NCBI RefSeq assembly: GCF_005063415.1
Contig: NZ_SUEG01000037.1
Span: 1-36,471, forward strand
Direction: 5' to 3'
Origin: Mesorhizobium sp.
Lineage (GTDB): Bacteria > Pseudomonadota > Alphaproteobacteria > Rhizobiales > Rhizobiaceae
DNA length: 36,471 nucleotides
Of this stretch, positions 1 to 13,450 are shown in pieces. The notes beneath the pieces were generated by a model. The model was not told the DNA's origin and did no database searches. It saw only the letters and a program-made list of their open reading frames with translations. The translations under genes were made by a program, and so were the position numbers. Position 1 is the first letter of the stretch; each line of letters starts with the position of its first letter.

Positions 1-456
1 CTCACCGACATCGCCGCCTTCAACCTGCCGGTGCTGGACGAGCCGCATCATCCGAGACTCGGCAAATACGAAAACAGCCACACGAAAGCATGGTCGAAAG
101 CAATCGACGCCGCCGACGCATTCGTCTTCGTGGCGCCGGAATACAATTATTTCGCAGCCCCCGCGATCGTCAACGCGGTCGACTACCTGCTCAGGGAATG
201 GCGATACAAGCCGGCCGCCATCCTTAGCTACGGTGGTGTCTCCGGCGGCTTGCGAGCGGCGCAGGCGGTCAAACCGCTGCTGACCGCCGTCGGCGTCATG
301 CCGATTCCGGAAGGCGTGGCGCTGCCGATGTACCAGAAGCTGCTCGACGAGACGGGCGCCTTCGTGCCCAGCGAGCAGGTGCTCGGCGGGGCCAGGACCA
401 TGCTGGACGAGCTGTTCCGCTGGAGCGAAGCGCTGAGGCCGATGCGGGTCGGCTGA
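1..456 (+). CDS. NAD(P)H-dependent FMN reductase family protein (5' end missing)
   Basis: The reading frame is open from the first base of the window, so the start lies upstream and about 151 C-terminal residues are seen. The visible part reads as the second half of a flavodoxin-like NADPH-dependent FMN reductase. A strand ends in APEYNYFAAPAIVNAVDYL, where the P-E-Y-N segment is typical of the FMN-phosphate-side loop of this family. It is followed by SYGGVSGGLRAAQ, matching the usual GGxxGG segment before the last helix. Members transfer electrons from NAD(P)H to FMN or quinones in the cytosol. The frame ends at a TGA at 454-456, 58 bases before the caspase-like gene on the same strand. Substrate cannot be told from sequence. 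Confidence 0.82.
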   Translation, partial: LTDIAAFNLPVLDEPHHPRLGKYENSHTKAWSKAIDAADAFVFVAPEYNYFAAPAIVNAVDYLLREWRYKPAAILSYGGVSGGLRAAQAVKPLLTAVGVMPIPEGVALPMYQKLLDETGAFVPSEQVLGGARTMLDELFRWSEALRPMRVG

Positions 457-514
457 CAACACGAACGGCCCGGCTGGCCGATGCCGTAACTTGCTCATGC
501 CATAAAGAGATGGA

Positions 515-5799
<5,285 letters not shown>

Positions 5800-5836
5800 G
5801 CCGCGATCCAGAGCCCGATCGGCAGATATGATGTGC

Positions 5837-5860
5837 ATTGGTGCGCGTCGGCGCACCAAT
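5837..5860 (+). terminator. Stem-loop after gyrB
   Basis: ATTGGTGCGC at 5837-5846 pairs perfectly with GCGCACCAAT at 5851-5860 around a GTCG tetraloop, 37 bases after the gyrB stop. There is no T-run after it, so it may be a weak intrinsic terminator or a 3'-end stabilising hairpin. Confidence 0.5.
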
Positions 5861-5958
5861 GTTGTCTGCTGCATTGCAACAGAGACCACCACGGATCGCC
5901 GGGAACGGAAAGTCTTTCAAGGCATTGTAGTTGATCACAATCGCCGCAGGAGGCATCC

Positions 5959-6036
5959 ATGGGACGTGGCATTTTGCTCTGGCTTCTCGGAGTCCCGATT
6001 CCAATCATTATTCTGATCATGCTGTTCGCACGGTAG
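5959..6036 (+). CDS. 25-residue hydrophobic microprotein
   Basis: An ATG with an ideal ribosome binding site (AGGAGG at 5948-5953, five bases before the ATG) opens a 25-codon frame ending in TAG. The peptide starts MGRGILLWLLGVPIP and continues with an Ile/Leu-rich run ending in FAR. It is one membrane-spanning helix with a Pro-x-Pro kink and an Arg near each end. The next gene starts 9 bases after its stop, so the two are probably one transcript and may be translationally coupled. Function unknown. The strength of the binding site and the sensible membrane-helix composition are why I call it a gene. I recall similar tiny hydrophobic proteins in rhizobia but cannot verify this here. Confidence 0.65.
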   Translation: MGRGILLWLLGVPIPIIILIMLFAR

Positions 6037-6045
6037 GGGGCTTCG

Positions 6046-6963
6046 ATGCCGTCAACCCTAACGACTGTCGACGTTTCCGCACCGACGGAATCCTCTTCCC
6101 CCGCCGTCAGCTGGGGGCCAATCGTCGCCGGGGCCTTTGCTGCCTCGACACTTACCTTCATTCTGATGCTGCTCGGCTCCGGGCTTGGGCTGAGCATGGT
6201 GTCGCCATGGTCCGGCTCGGGTGCGTCAGTCACCACTTTCGCCGTTTCCACCGCCGTCTGGCTGATCGTCGTGCAATGGCTGTCATCGGGCGTCGGCGGC
6301 TACCTCGCCGGACGCCTGCGCACCAAATGGGTCGGCATCCACACCGATGAAGTCTTCTTCCGCGATACCGCTCACGGCTTCCTGGCCTGGGCGCTGGCGA
6401 CGCTGCTCGTCGCCGGCGTGCTCGGCACGGCGCTTTCGGCCGCGATAGGTACCGGTGTCCAGGCTGCTTCGACTGTGGCATCGGGCGCGGCAATGGGCGC
6501 TTCGGCAGGTGCTGCTGCAAACGCGGGTAGCGCCTCGACAGACAACGCCACATCGTATTTCGTCGATACGCTGTTCCGCCCGGCCGATCCGGCCAGGCTC
6601 GCTGCCGCCAATCCGGAGAGCGACGCTGCTGCAACGGCGCAGGCATCGCGCATTCTGATCGCGAGTGCCGCAGCAGGCGAAATATCGGCCGACGACAAGA
6701 CGTATCTGTCGCGGCTGGTGGCCGCCCGCACAGGCCTGTCCGAAGCTGATGCCACCGCTCGCGTCGATGCGGTAATCGCCAGAGCGCAGGACGCCAAGGT
6801 CAAGGCCCAGCAGGCGGCCGACACCGCCAGAAAGGCAGGCGCCACCTTCTCGCTGATTAGCGCGCTGTCGCTGGTCGTCGGGGCCTTCATTGCCAGCGCG
6901 GCTGCAGCACTTGGCGGCAGGCAGCGCGACGACGAGGAAGCAATTTTCCTGACCAATCGCTGA
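6046..6963 (+). CDS. Inner-membrane protein of unknown function
   Basis: 305 residues. Hydrophobic segments lie near residues 23-50 (IVAGAFAASTLTFILMLLGSG), 65-90, 110-145 and at the C-terminal end (ISALSLVVGAFIASAAAALGG), so four membrane helices are likely. A glycine-rich GVGGYLAGRLRTKW turn follows the second, and a charged helical loop of about 115 residues precedes the last. The layout resembles the conserved hypothetical membrane proteins with small Gly/Ala-rich helices common in alphaproteobacteria. I cannot assign a function. The ATG at 6046 follows a G-run (6036-6040) and comes 9 bases after the stop of the 25-residue microprotein, so the pair is likely an operon. It converges on the alpha/beta hydrolase gene. 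Confidence 0.75.
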   Translation: MPSTLTTVDVSAPTESSSPAVSWGPIVAGAFAASTLTFILMLLGSGLGLSMVSPWSGSGASVTTFAVSTAVWLIVVQWLSSGVGGYLAGRLRTKWVGIHTDEVFFRDTAHGFLAWALATLLVAGVLGTALSAAIGTGVQAASTVASGAAMGASAGAAANAGSASTDNATSYFVDTLFRPADPARLAAANPESDAAATAQASRILIASAAAGEISADDKTYLSRLVAARTGLSEADATARVDAVIARAQDAKVKAQQAADTARKAGATFSLISALSLVVGAFIASAAAALGGRQRDDEEAIFLTNR

Positions 6964-6988
6964 TCCGTGGCTAAGCCAACTCCATCCG

Positions 6989-7011
6989 CTTCGGGAAGAT
7001 TACGCCCGAAG
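6989..7011. terminator. Weak hairpin between convergent genes
   Basis: CTTCGGG at 6989-6995 and CCCGAAG at 7005-7011 form a 7-bp stem with a 9-base loop in the 106-base gap between two converging genes. No T-run is present on either strand, so a bidirectional terminator is only a suggestion. Confidence 0.3.
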
Positions 7012-7069
7012 GGGACCTTGCTTTGAACTGCCGGCGCAGCATTGTCGTGCGCTGCTCGCCGCCGATAGC

Positions 7070-8584
7070 TCAGTCCTCCAGCTTGCGGCCAAGATCGACC
7101 GCATCGCGCAGCACGGCAAGGTGCGAGCGCGGCTGTGCACCGGCCGGCGCGTTGACCTCGACGCCGCTCGCCGTCACCGACCAGTAGAGCCTGTGCGTGA
7201 AGACGCGGCCGCGCGAGCCGCGCAGCTCGACCTGAACGTTTTCCACGCCGGGACCAAAGTTCTCCGTCATCCGCCCTGAAATCGGGTCGCCGGTCAGCCA
7301 GCCATTGCCCCTGTCGAAAATATTGGTCCAGCGCGTCGCGGCAAACACCGCGCCATGATGCACCGCCCGCTGCGGCTTGCCGGAATGGCTGCGCCCTTCC
7401 TGGTAGAGCATGGTCCCGCCCGCCGCCCTGTCGGCGATCGGCGGGCATGCCGAGAACAGCCGCTCGGCGATGCCGCGCCTGAATTCGGCGAGGTTGTAAG
7501 TCACCAGAAACTCGCTGTGCGTCAGCGGACTGCCGAGCGTGACGAAATCGCTGATCTTCCACGACAGCGGATGATCGGCGTCGCCGACGCGAAGCTGCCG
7601 GTAGAGCTCCCATTGGTTGCGCCGGAATGCGGGGAGGTCGTCGAGGCTGTCGGGCCAGGCGGACGCATCGGCGGCCAGCGTTGCCTTGTCGACGGCGTGG
7701 ATCGCCTTCAGCCGCGCTCTGTCACGAATGGCTTCCAGCTTTCGAGGCCTGAAATCGGCCCATAATATCTGCAACAGATCATAGGCGATGATCGACCCCA
7801 GGCTGTGCGAGACCAGCACGATGCGGTCGTAGGCGTCGTCCGTCATGAGGCGCTTCAGCAGCTTGAGGCCACGCTCGCGGACCAGCGCCCGCTTCTCGAC
7901 CGTTGCCGCTTCGGCCCGCACATAGGCGGCGACGTCGCCAAAATAAGGCAAGCCAAACTGGTCCACCGACCAGATGACGAACGACGCCAGAACCGTGACA
8001 AGCACGCCGGTCGTCCAGGAGATGTAGCCTTGCCAGGCCGACGTTGCCAGCGCCAGCACCGCGCCGAGGACGACGATGGTGGCCAAAAGCGTGACGGCGT
8101 AGAGTTTGCGCACATCGTGCGGAATATCGGCGGGCTTGCGCCAGAGCAGGGTCGTCACCCAGGCAGCAAGGCGGCTCCGGGTCGTGCCCTGGGTGATGTC
8201 GGCCCAGTAAAGCTCGTAGAAATCGGTGCGGCGGCCATCGACATCATAGGGCGTGGTGATCCGGCGAAGCTCGTGCGAATTGGTCCGGCTGTCGGGCGTG
8301 ATCCAGCTCTGGTTGATCTTCGCACCCATCGGGTCGGCCGGATCGGCGACATGGGCATAGAACGGAGCACGGGCCGGATCGTGGCTCCATACGGCCTGGA
8401 CAAACCCCCTCAACGTGTCCATGGGCCGTTGTTCGCCCATGCCGTGCACGACCACCACCGCCTGGCTGCGCTTGCGTGGCGCCTTCGCTGCTGCGGTCAG
8501 ATCGGCGGCCGGCGATGCAGCAGAACCAGGGTTGGGCACCAGCACCTCCACGATGACGCCGTTAGCAAGACGACGGGTCGGCAT
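7070..8584 (-). CDS. Membrane-anchored alpha/beta hydrolase
   Basis: 504 residues. An alpha/beta hydrolase core is split by a membrane part. The strand VVVVHGMGE near residues 43-51 is the oxyanion-side HG motif. Residues about 163-183 and 190-208 form two membrane helices. IVLVSHSLGS near residues 255-264 holds the nucleophile Ser261 (GxSxG-type elbow with Ser in place of the first Gly). A later LGSPLTHSEFLV segment is typical of lipase-like proteins. Acid and His of the triad cannot be fixed with certainty. It is probably a cytoplasm-facing esterase or lipase on the inner membrane; substrate unknown. The ATG at 8584 is preferred; longer forms would run into pntB and lack homology. It lies downstream of pntB but is cut off from it by an intrinsic terminator at 8611-8637. 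Confidence 0.78.
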   Translation of the reverse strand: MPTRRLANGVIVEVLVPNPGSAASPAADLTAAAKAPRKRSQAVVVVHGMGEQRPMDTLRGFVQAVWSHDPARAPFYAHVADPADPMGAKINQSWITPDSRTNSHELRRITTPYDVDGRRTDFYELYWADITQGTTRSRLAAWVTTLLWRKPADIPHDVRKLYAVTLLATIVVLGAVLALATSAWQGYISWTTGVLVTVLASFVIWSVDQFGLPYFGDVAAYVRAEAATVEKRALVRERGLKLLKRLMTDDAYDRIVLVSHSLGSIIAYDLLQILWADFRPRKLEAIRDRARLKAIHAVDKATLAADASAWPDSLDDLPAFRRNQWELYRQLRVGDADHPLSWKISDFVTLGSPLTHSEFLVTYNLAEFRRGIAERLFSACPPIADRAAGGTMLYQEGRSHSGKPQRAVHHGAVFAATRWTNIFDRGNGWLTGDPISGRMTENFGPGVENVQVELRGSRGRVFTHRLYWSVTASGVEVNAPAGAQPRSHLAVLRDAVDLGRKLED

Positions 8585-8610
8585 CGTATCTTCACAACCG
8601 GTAACAGCCA

Positions 8611-8637
8611 AGAAAAAGCCCGGCGCGGAGCCGGGCT
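8611..8637 (-). terminator. Rho-independent terminator of the pnt operon
   Basis: Read on the minus strand, AGCCCGGC (8637-8630), a 5-base loop and GCCGGGCT (8624-8617) form a perfect 8-bp GC-rich stem followed at once by TTTTCT. It lies 40 bases after the pntB stop and before the hydrolase gene, the textbook layout for the end of the pnt transcript. Confidence 0.85.
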
Positions 8638-8676
8638 GTATTCGACGATCGGCAGTGAGTTGGCAACGACGTCGTT

Positions 8677-10074
8677 TCAGTGATCCATCGCCTTGACGAT
8701 CTCCTCGGTCATCTTCTTGGCGTCGCCGAGCAGCATCATGGTGCCGTCCTTGTAGAACAGCGTGTTGTCGATGCCGGCATAGCCGGAGCCGAGCGAGCGC
8801 TTGACGAACAGGCAAGTGCGCGCCTTGTCGACGTCGAGGATCGGCATGCCGTAGATCGGTGAGGACTTGTCGTCACGAGCAGAGGGATTGGTGACGTCGT
8901 TGGCACCGATGACATAGGCGACGTCGGCCTGCGCGAACTCAGAGTTGATGTCCTCCAGCTCGAACACTTCGTCATAAGGCACGTTGGCTTCGGCCAAGAG
9001 CACGTTCATGTGGCCGGGCATGCGGCCGGCAACAGGGTGGATGGCGTATTTGACGTCGACGCCGTTGGCCTTGAGCTTGTCGGCCATTTCGCGCAGAGCA
9101 TGCTGCGCCTGGGCGACGGCCATGCCGTAGCCCGGCACGATGATGACCTTTTGCGCATTCATCATCAGATAGGCGGCATCCTCGGCGGAGCCCTGCTTGA
9201 CCGTGCGCTCGATGCCGTCGTCGGCAATGGCTGATGTCTCGCCGCCGAAGCCGCCGAGGATGACCGAGATGAAGCTCCGGTTCATGCCCTTGCACATGAT
9301 GTAGGACAGGATGGCGCCGGACGCGCCGACCAGCGCGCCGGTGATGATCAGCGCCAGATTGCCGAGCGTGAAGCCCAGTGCGGCGGCGGCCCAGCCCGAA
9401 TAGGAATTCAGCATCGACACTACCACCGGCATATCGGCGCCACCGATCGGGATGATGAGAAGCACACCCAGCACCAGCGAGGCGGCAACGATCAACCAGA
9501 AGACCAGCTTGGTCTCGGTGGTGACGAGCAGCACGATCAGCACGATCAGCGCAATGCCGAGGGCCGCGTTGATGAAGTGGCGGCCACCGATCATGATCGG
9601 CTTGCCCGACATGCGGCCGTCGAGCTTCAAGAAGGCGATGACCGAGCCGGTGAAGGTGATGGCACCTATGGCAACGCCGAGGCTCATCTCGATCAGTGCC
9701 TGGGCATGAATATCGGCGACGGTGCCGATGCCGAAGCTTTCCGGTGCATAGATGGCGGCGGCCGCCACCATGACCGCGGCAAGACCAACCAGCGAGTGGA
9801 AGGCCGCGACCAGCTGCGGCATCGAGGTCATGGCAATGCGCCGTGCCGTGACCGCGCCGACCGAGCCGCCGATCAGCAGCCCGAGCACGATCAGCGCGAA
9901 GCGGCCGGCGGAAGGGGTGGCCAGCGCCAGCGTCGTGGCGATGGCGATGCCCATGCCGATCATGCCGTACATATTGCCCTGGCGGCTGGTGGTCGGGTGC
10001 GACAGGCCGCGCAATGCCAGGATGAACAGGATGCCGGAGACCAGATAGAGGAAGGAGGCGAAGTTGGCGTTCAT
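8677..10074 (-). CDS. pntB: NAD(P) transhydrogenase subunit beta
   Basis: 465 residues, the normal length. Residues 1-260 are a bundle of about nine membrane helices (domain II) that carries the proton path. The C-terminal part is the NADP(H)-binding domain III: GYGMAVAQAQ nucleotide loop, HPVAGRMPGHMNVLLAEA, and the GANDVTNPSA and KRSLGSGYAG segments that close over NADP. Together with PntAA and PntAB it uses the proton gradient to make NADPH from NADH in the inner membrane. The ATG is 6 bases after the pntAB stop, so translation is probably coupled. The transcript ends at the terminator 8611-8637. Confidence 0.97.
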   Translation of the reverse strand: MNANFASFLYLVSGILFILALRGLSHPTTSRQGNMYGMIGMGIAIATTLALATPSAGRFALIVLGLLIGGSVGAVTARRIAMTSMPQLVAAFHSLVGLAAVMVAAAAIYAPESFGIGTVADIHAQALIEMSLGVAIGAITFTGSVIAFLKLDGRMSGKPIMIGGRHFINAALGIALIVLIVLLVTTETKLVFWLIVAASLVLGVLLIIPIGGADMPVVVSMLNSYSGWAAAALGFTLGNLALIITGALVGASGAILSYIMCKGMNRSFISVILGGFGGETSAIADDGIERTVKQGSAEDAAYLMMNAQKVIIVPGYGMAVAQAQHALREMADKLKANGVDVKYAIHPVAGRMPGHMNVLLAEANVPYDEVFELEDINSEFAQADVAYVIGANDVTNPSARDDKSSPIYGMPILDVDKARTCLFVKRSLGSGYAGIDNTLFYKDGTMMLLGDAKKMTEEIVKAMDH

Positions 10075-10080
10075 AGCGGC

Positions 10081-10503
10081 CTACTTTTCCTTCTTCTTGT
10101 ACATAGCCAGCATGCGCTGGGTGACGAGGAAGCCGCCGAAGATGTTGACCGATACAAGCATCAGCGCAACGAAGCCGAAGCCGGTGGCGACGCCCGAGGC
10201 CGAGATGCCGACGGCCAGCAGCGCGCCGACCACGATAACCGACGAAATGGCGTTGGTGACCGCCATCAATGGCGTATGCAGCGCCGGCGTCACCGACCAG
10301 ACGACGTAGTAGCCGACGAAGATCGCCAGGACAAAAATGGCGAAGCGGAAGACGAAGGGATCGATGGCGCCGCCGGACAGCGCGTGCGCGGCGTCGCCGG
10401 CCGCCTCAGTGCCGGGAGCGACGGCAAGGTTCTGCACGGCGAGCCGCACGGCAGCTGTGGCCTGGTCGAGCTGGTCGAGGGCTTTCTGCAGGGTCTGATC
10501 CAT
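10081..10503 (-). CDS. pntAB: NAD(P) transhydrogenase subunit alpha part 2
   Basis: 140 residues. Three or four membrane helices begin at [18 protein letters not shown], followed by [26 protein letters not shown], the conserved membrane segment of the alpha subunit, and the tail ends MYKKKEK. In many alphaproteobacteria this membrane part is a separate protein from the NAD-binding part, as here. I chose the ATG at 10503, which overlaps the pntAA stop (TGATG) and has GGAGGG eight bases upstream. The GTG one codon earlier is also possible. It is coupled to both neighbours. Confidence 0.95.
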   Translation of the reverse strand: MDQTLQKALDQLDQATAAVRLAVQNLAVAPGTEAAGDAAHALSGGAIDPFVFRFAIFVLAIFVGYYVVWSVTPALHTPLMAVTNAISSVIVVGALLAVGISASGVATGFGFVALMLVSVNIFGGFLVTQRMLAMYKKKEK

Positions 10504-11777
10504 CACGCGATCCCTCCGGTGGTCTTGGGCTTCCTCGAAGCGGCCGGCCTCTTCGCAGCCGGCTTCGCCGAAGCCTCGGCAACCATCGTCTTGGCCGGAA
10601 TGGCCGGCGGTTCGACATGTTGGCCCTTTGGCGGCTCCTGCTCAGCCCTGACGAAGGCGGGATGCACGACCTTGCGGCCATCGGTCAGCATCGTCGCCTT
10701 GACCAGTTCGTCGTCGTGGTTGATGGCAAGCGTCTTCGCCGCCTTGTCGACCAGCGTCTCGAGGAAGGCATAGAGGTTTCTCGCATAAAGCAGCGAGGCG
10801 GATGCCGCGACGCGACCGGGAACGTTGAGATGGCCGACGATCTTTACCCCGCTGGCCGTGGTCACCACCTTGCCGGCTTCGGCGCCCTCGACATTGCCGC
10901 CGCGCTCGACCGCAAGGTCGACGATCACCGATCCCGGCTTCATCGAGGCGACCATCGCCGCCGAAACCAGCTTCGGCGCCGGACGGCCGGGGATCAGCGC
11001 CGTGGTGATGACGATATCCTGCTTGGCGATGTGCTCGGCGGTCAACGCCGCCTGCTTGGCCTGGTACTCCTTCGACATTTCCTTGGCGTAGCCGCCGGCC
11101 GTCTCGGCCGCCTTGAACTCCTCGTCCTCGACGGCCAGGAATTTTGCGCCGAGCGAGGCGACCTGCTCCTTGGCGGCCGGGCGTACATCGGTGGCGGTGA
11201 CCACGGCACCGAGGCGACGCGCGGTGGCGATGGCCTGCAGACCGGCGACCCCGACGCCCATGACGAACGCCTTCGCTGCCGGTACGGTGCCAGCCGCCGT
11301 CATCATCATCGGCAAGGCGCGGTCATATTCGGCAGCCGCGTCGATCACCGCCTGATAGCCGGCGAGGTTGGCCTGGCTGGATAGAACGTCCATCGACTGG
11401 GCGCGGGTGATGCGCGGCATGAACTCCATGGAGAAGGAAATAATACCGGCCCTGGCAAGTGCCGCGACGGCAGCGTCGTTGCCGTAGGGATCCATGATGG
11501 CGATCACGGCAGTGCCCGGCCGATACGCTTTCAGCTCGGCATCGCTCGGCCGGCGCACCTTGAGCACGACATCAGCCCTGGAAACATCGCCGGCCTTGCC
11601 GATCACGGCGCCTGCCTTGGCAAACTCGTCGTCAGGGATGCGCGACGCCGTGCCGGCGCCGCTTTCGACAACCACGTCGAAACCCAGCGCCGCCAGCCGC
11701 TTCACCGTGTCGGGTGAGGCCGCGACGCGCGGCTCGTTCGCATCGAGCTCACGAGGGATGAAAACCGTCTGTCCCAC
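10503..11777 (-). CDS. pntAA: NAD(P) transhydrogenase subunit alpha part 1
   Basis: 424 residues from a GTG start giving [19 protein letters not shown]. This is the soluble NAD(H)-binding domain I. The [14 protein letters not shown] and VESGAG segments match the alanine-dehydrogenase/PntA N-terminal domain. [20 protein letters not shown] is the dinucleotide fold, and TATDVRP holds the Arg of the RxD-type nucleotide contact. It ends in a basic Pro/Ala-rich tail. An AAGGA-like ribosome site lies 8-12 bases before the GTG; the longer frame to 11846 lacks one and lacks homology. It is the second gene of a likely operon behind the aa3 oxidase subunit IV gene, with an 81-base gap. Confidence 0.95.
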   Translation of the reverse strand: MGQTVFIPRELDANEPRVAASPDTVKRLAALGFDVVVESGAGTASRIPDDEFAKAGAVIGKAGDVSRADVVLKVRRPSDAELKAYRPGTAVIAIMDPYGNDAAVAALARAGIISFSMEFMPRITRAQSMDVLSSQANLAGYQAVIDAAAEYDRALPMMMTAAGTVPAAKAFVMGVGVAGLQAIATARRLGAVVTATDVRPAAKEQVASLGAKFLAVEDEEFKAAETAGGYAKEMSKEYQAKQAALTAEHIAKQDIVITTALIPGRPAPKLVSAAMVASMKPGSVIVDLAVERGGNVEGAEAGKVVTTASGVKIVGHLNVPGRVAASASLLYARNLYAFLETLVDKAAKTLAINHDDELVKATMLTDGRKVVHPAFVRAEQEPPKGQHVEPPAIPAKTMVAEASAKPAAKRPAASRKPKTTGGIA

Positions 11778-11858
11778 CGCATGATCCTTTCGGCCGGAAC
11801 CCGCTACCGCAAGACGCCGACCGACCCCGAGCGGCGCCTTCGACAAAGGTTGGAGGAG

Positions 11859-12083
11859 TTATCGGAGAATAAAGGCGCCGACGGCCAGGATCAGAACGAA
11901 CAGTATAGTTCCTGAGAAGAAGCCTCCCGCAAAAAAGCCGAAAGCCATTGCCAGAAGCACGGCGAGGCAAAAGAGCGATCCGTATTTCGCGAGCCTGAGG
12001 AAGCCGGCATAGGTGCGGTCGTGCTCGGCATAGTCCATCTTCGCGCCCAGTTCGACAGGACCGGTCGGCGTGTGTTCAGCCAT
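11859..12083 (-). CDS. aa3-type cytochrome c oxidase subunit IV
   Basis: 74 residues from MAEHTPTGP. The sequence holds the family motif MDYAEHDRTYAGFL, then two close membrane helices separated by a Gly-Gly turn (FGFFAGGFF). This is the small bacterial aa3 oxidase subunit IV family, which packs against the oxidase core in the inner membrane; its exact role is unclear. A promoter-like pair sits upstream at 12115-12143 and pntAA follows after 81 bases, so it probably opens the pnt transcript. The upstream ATG at 12116 was not used, because it overlaps the -10 element and lacks a binding site. Confidence 0.88.
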   Translation of the reverse strand: MAEHTPTGPVELGAKMDYAEHDRTYAGFLRLAKYGSLFCLAVLLAMAFGFFAGGFFSGTILFVLILAVGAFILR

Positions 12084-12114
12084 AGGAATACCCCTTCGAA
12101 GACATCTTTCAGGC

Positions 12115-12143
12115 ACATAGCGAAAAGCCGCGTTAAGGGCAAT
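12115..12143 (-). promoter_or_regulatory. Promoter of the oxidase subunit IV-pnt operon
   Basis: On the minus strand ATTGCC (12143-12138), 17 bases, then CTATGT (12120-12115) match the alphaproteobacterial consensus at 4/6 and 5/6. The -10 element ends 31 bases before the subunit IV ATG. Confidence 0.5.
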
Positions 12144-12253
12144 GGCGCTATTGCCGCATCGCCGCAGCCAACAATCTCAAGCAAAACTTGAAATCGCTGC
12201 GCGGAGCGCGGTACCAATCCCAATGGATGGCAGATCCGCCATTGCCGATGTCG

Positions 12254-12403
12254 TTAGCCGGCGAGATGCGGGAACAGTCCGAGCAGGCCGACAACGATCA
12301 GATAAAGGGCGACGATATAATTGAGCAGCCGCGGCATCACCAGGATCAGCACGCCTGCAATCAGCGAGATAAGCGGGGTAAGGGCGAGCGTGGAAATGGT
12401 CAT
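12254..12403 (-). CDS. DUF3096 family small membrane protein
   Basis: 49 residues, MTISTLALTPLISLIAGVL onward. It forms two membrane helices joined by the short loop MPRLLNYI, with a GLLGLFPHL end. Length and pattern fit the DUF3096 family of small bacterial membrane proteins of unknown role. AAAGGA lies seven bases before the ATG on the minus strand and fixes the start; the longer frame to 12514 does not have one. It stands alone between the FeeM-like gene and the oxidase subunit IV gene, with gaps of 119 and 170 bases. Confidence 0.8.
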   Translation of the reverse strand: MTISTLALTPLISLIAGVLILVMPRLLNYIVALYLIVVGLLGLFPHLAG

Positions 12404-12522
12404 ATCGGTTCCTTTGATCGGATCGCTGTCGAAGCGATGCGTGGCGGATATCGGCCATGCCAACCTACCGCCAGCACCCTTGCCCAGAACGCCGAAGCGA
12501 GCGGAAGGCTCCATGGGCTCGT

Positions 12523-13299
12523 TCAGGCGGCTTCGCGAAAATACTTGGCGGTGGGCAAGATGGTCAGCGGGGCGAGTTCGCCGACACCTGGCCTATCGAA
12601 CAGCATGCGCTGCTCCATCGGCGTCGAACGGAAGAACGGAAAGCGCGACAGCGACCGTTCGCGAATAGCGCCAACATCAGCACGGTAGAGCACGACCTTG
12701 TTGTAGACGCCAGGATAGGCACGCGGCTCACTGATCTTCTCGGCGTAGTAGATCCGCTTGTAAAAGCCGGCGTGATCCTCGCGGATGGTCGAAAGGCAAT
12801 AGGGCGCGTTGAAGTGAAAGCATGCCATGCCGGCGAGCCGCAGCGTGAGATAAGGTATCTGCGGATACACGCGTGACCATTCCGGGTCGGAGGCGAACCG
12901 ACTGGGGCAGACGAAGCTCATGCCCTCCCTCAGCATCGGCATGACGATATCACCGAAAGCCTTGGTGGAAGGCGATCTTGGCGTCGACAGCGTGACGTGA
13001 TGAATACGCAGCGTGCTGACGAGTTCCTGGTCGATGTAGACACCGAACCGGAAGACGTTAGGCACCTCGTCGAGTTCGTCGTGAATGGTGTGGTTCTCGT
13101 TATCGGGAACCATATCGTTGGAACGGTACGACTTGTAGCGTAGGCGATAGATGTCCTCGAGATCCTCGCCCTTGTCGCAACGGCGATATTCCGTCCGTTC
13201 CAGCATCGCCGAAACATTCCTGGCGAAGCTGGACATTTCGGGCGCACTTTCCCCACCAGCGCCCGCCGCATGGCCGAGCGAACTCAACTGGGCACACAT
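12523..13299 (-). CDS. FeeM-like N-acyl amino acid synthase / autoinducer-synthase-fold protein
   Basis: 258 residues. The core reads as a GNAT-like acyltransferase of the FeeM / acyl-homoserine-lactone-synthase group. IYRLRYKSYRSNDMVPDN near the N-terminus matches the 'RxxVFxxR...' substrate helix of that fold. Then come a strand FRFGVYIDQELVSTLRIH, EGMSFVCPSRFASDPEW, the helix YLTLRLAGMACFHFNAPYCLSTIREDHAGFYKRIYYAEKISE, and a short final strand. FeeM-type enzymes move a fatty acyl group from acyl carrier protein to an amino acid; the product here is unknown. The first 21 residues look unstructured and a start at Met22 (13236) is possible. The upstream neighbour is a c-di-GMP enzyme on the same strand with a 151-base AT-rich gap, which probably holds its promoter. 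Confidence 0.62.
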   Translation of the reverse strand: MCAQLSSLGHAAGAGGESAPEMSSFARNVSAMLERTEYRRCDKGEDLEDIYRLRYKSYRSNDMVPDNENHTIHDELDEVPNVFRFGVYIDQELVSTLRIHHVTLSTPRSPSTKAFGDIVMPMLREGMSFVCPSRFASDPEWSRVYPQIPYLTLRLAGMACFHFNAPYCLSTIREDHAGFYKRIYYAEKISEPRAYPGVYNKVVLYRADVGAIRERSLSRFPFFRSTPMEQRMLFDRPGVGELAPLTILPTAKYFREAA

Positions 13300-13378
13300 G
13301 AACTCTATTCCCCGCGATTACCGCCACCAGCCGACACTACGGACGGGTCATGAGATGTAAAGATGAAAATAAGTAGGA

Positions 13379-13421
13379 GCTCGTTTACCGCTCGTTAAGG
13401 TTAACAATTAATAAAATTATA
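13379..13421 (-). promoter_or_regulatory. AT-rich control region of the FeeM-like gene
   Basis: This AT-rich stretch stands out from the GC-rich surroundings. On the minus strand it holds a perfect TATAAT (13421-13416) without a good -35 box. On the plus strand GCTCGTT occurs at 13379-13385 and 13390-13396, one helical turn (11 bases) apart. TTTA-N7-TTAA at 13384-13398 is one mismatch from the CtrA box TTAA-N7-TTAA. Confidence 0.4.
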
Positions 13422-13450
13422 CTAAAATGCGCGGTTTTCTCAGCGCAAAA

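Noticed and set aside
466..480. CGGCC/GGCCG hairpin after the FMN reductase gene
   Set aside because: Only 5 bp with no T-run; in GC-rich DNA this is expected by chance.
9577..10773. A 398-codon plus-strand open frame
   Set aside because: Antisense to pntB, pntAB and pntAA, all of which are secure.
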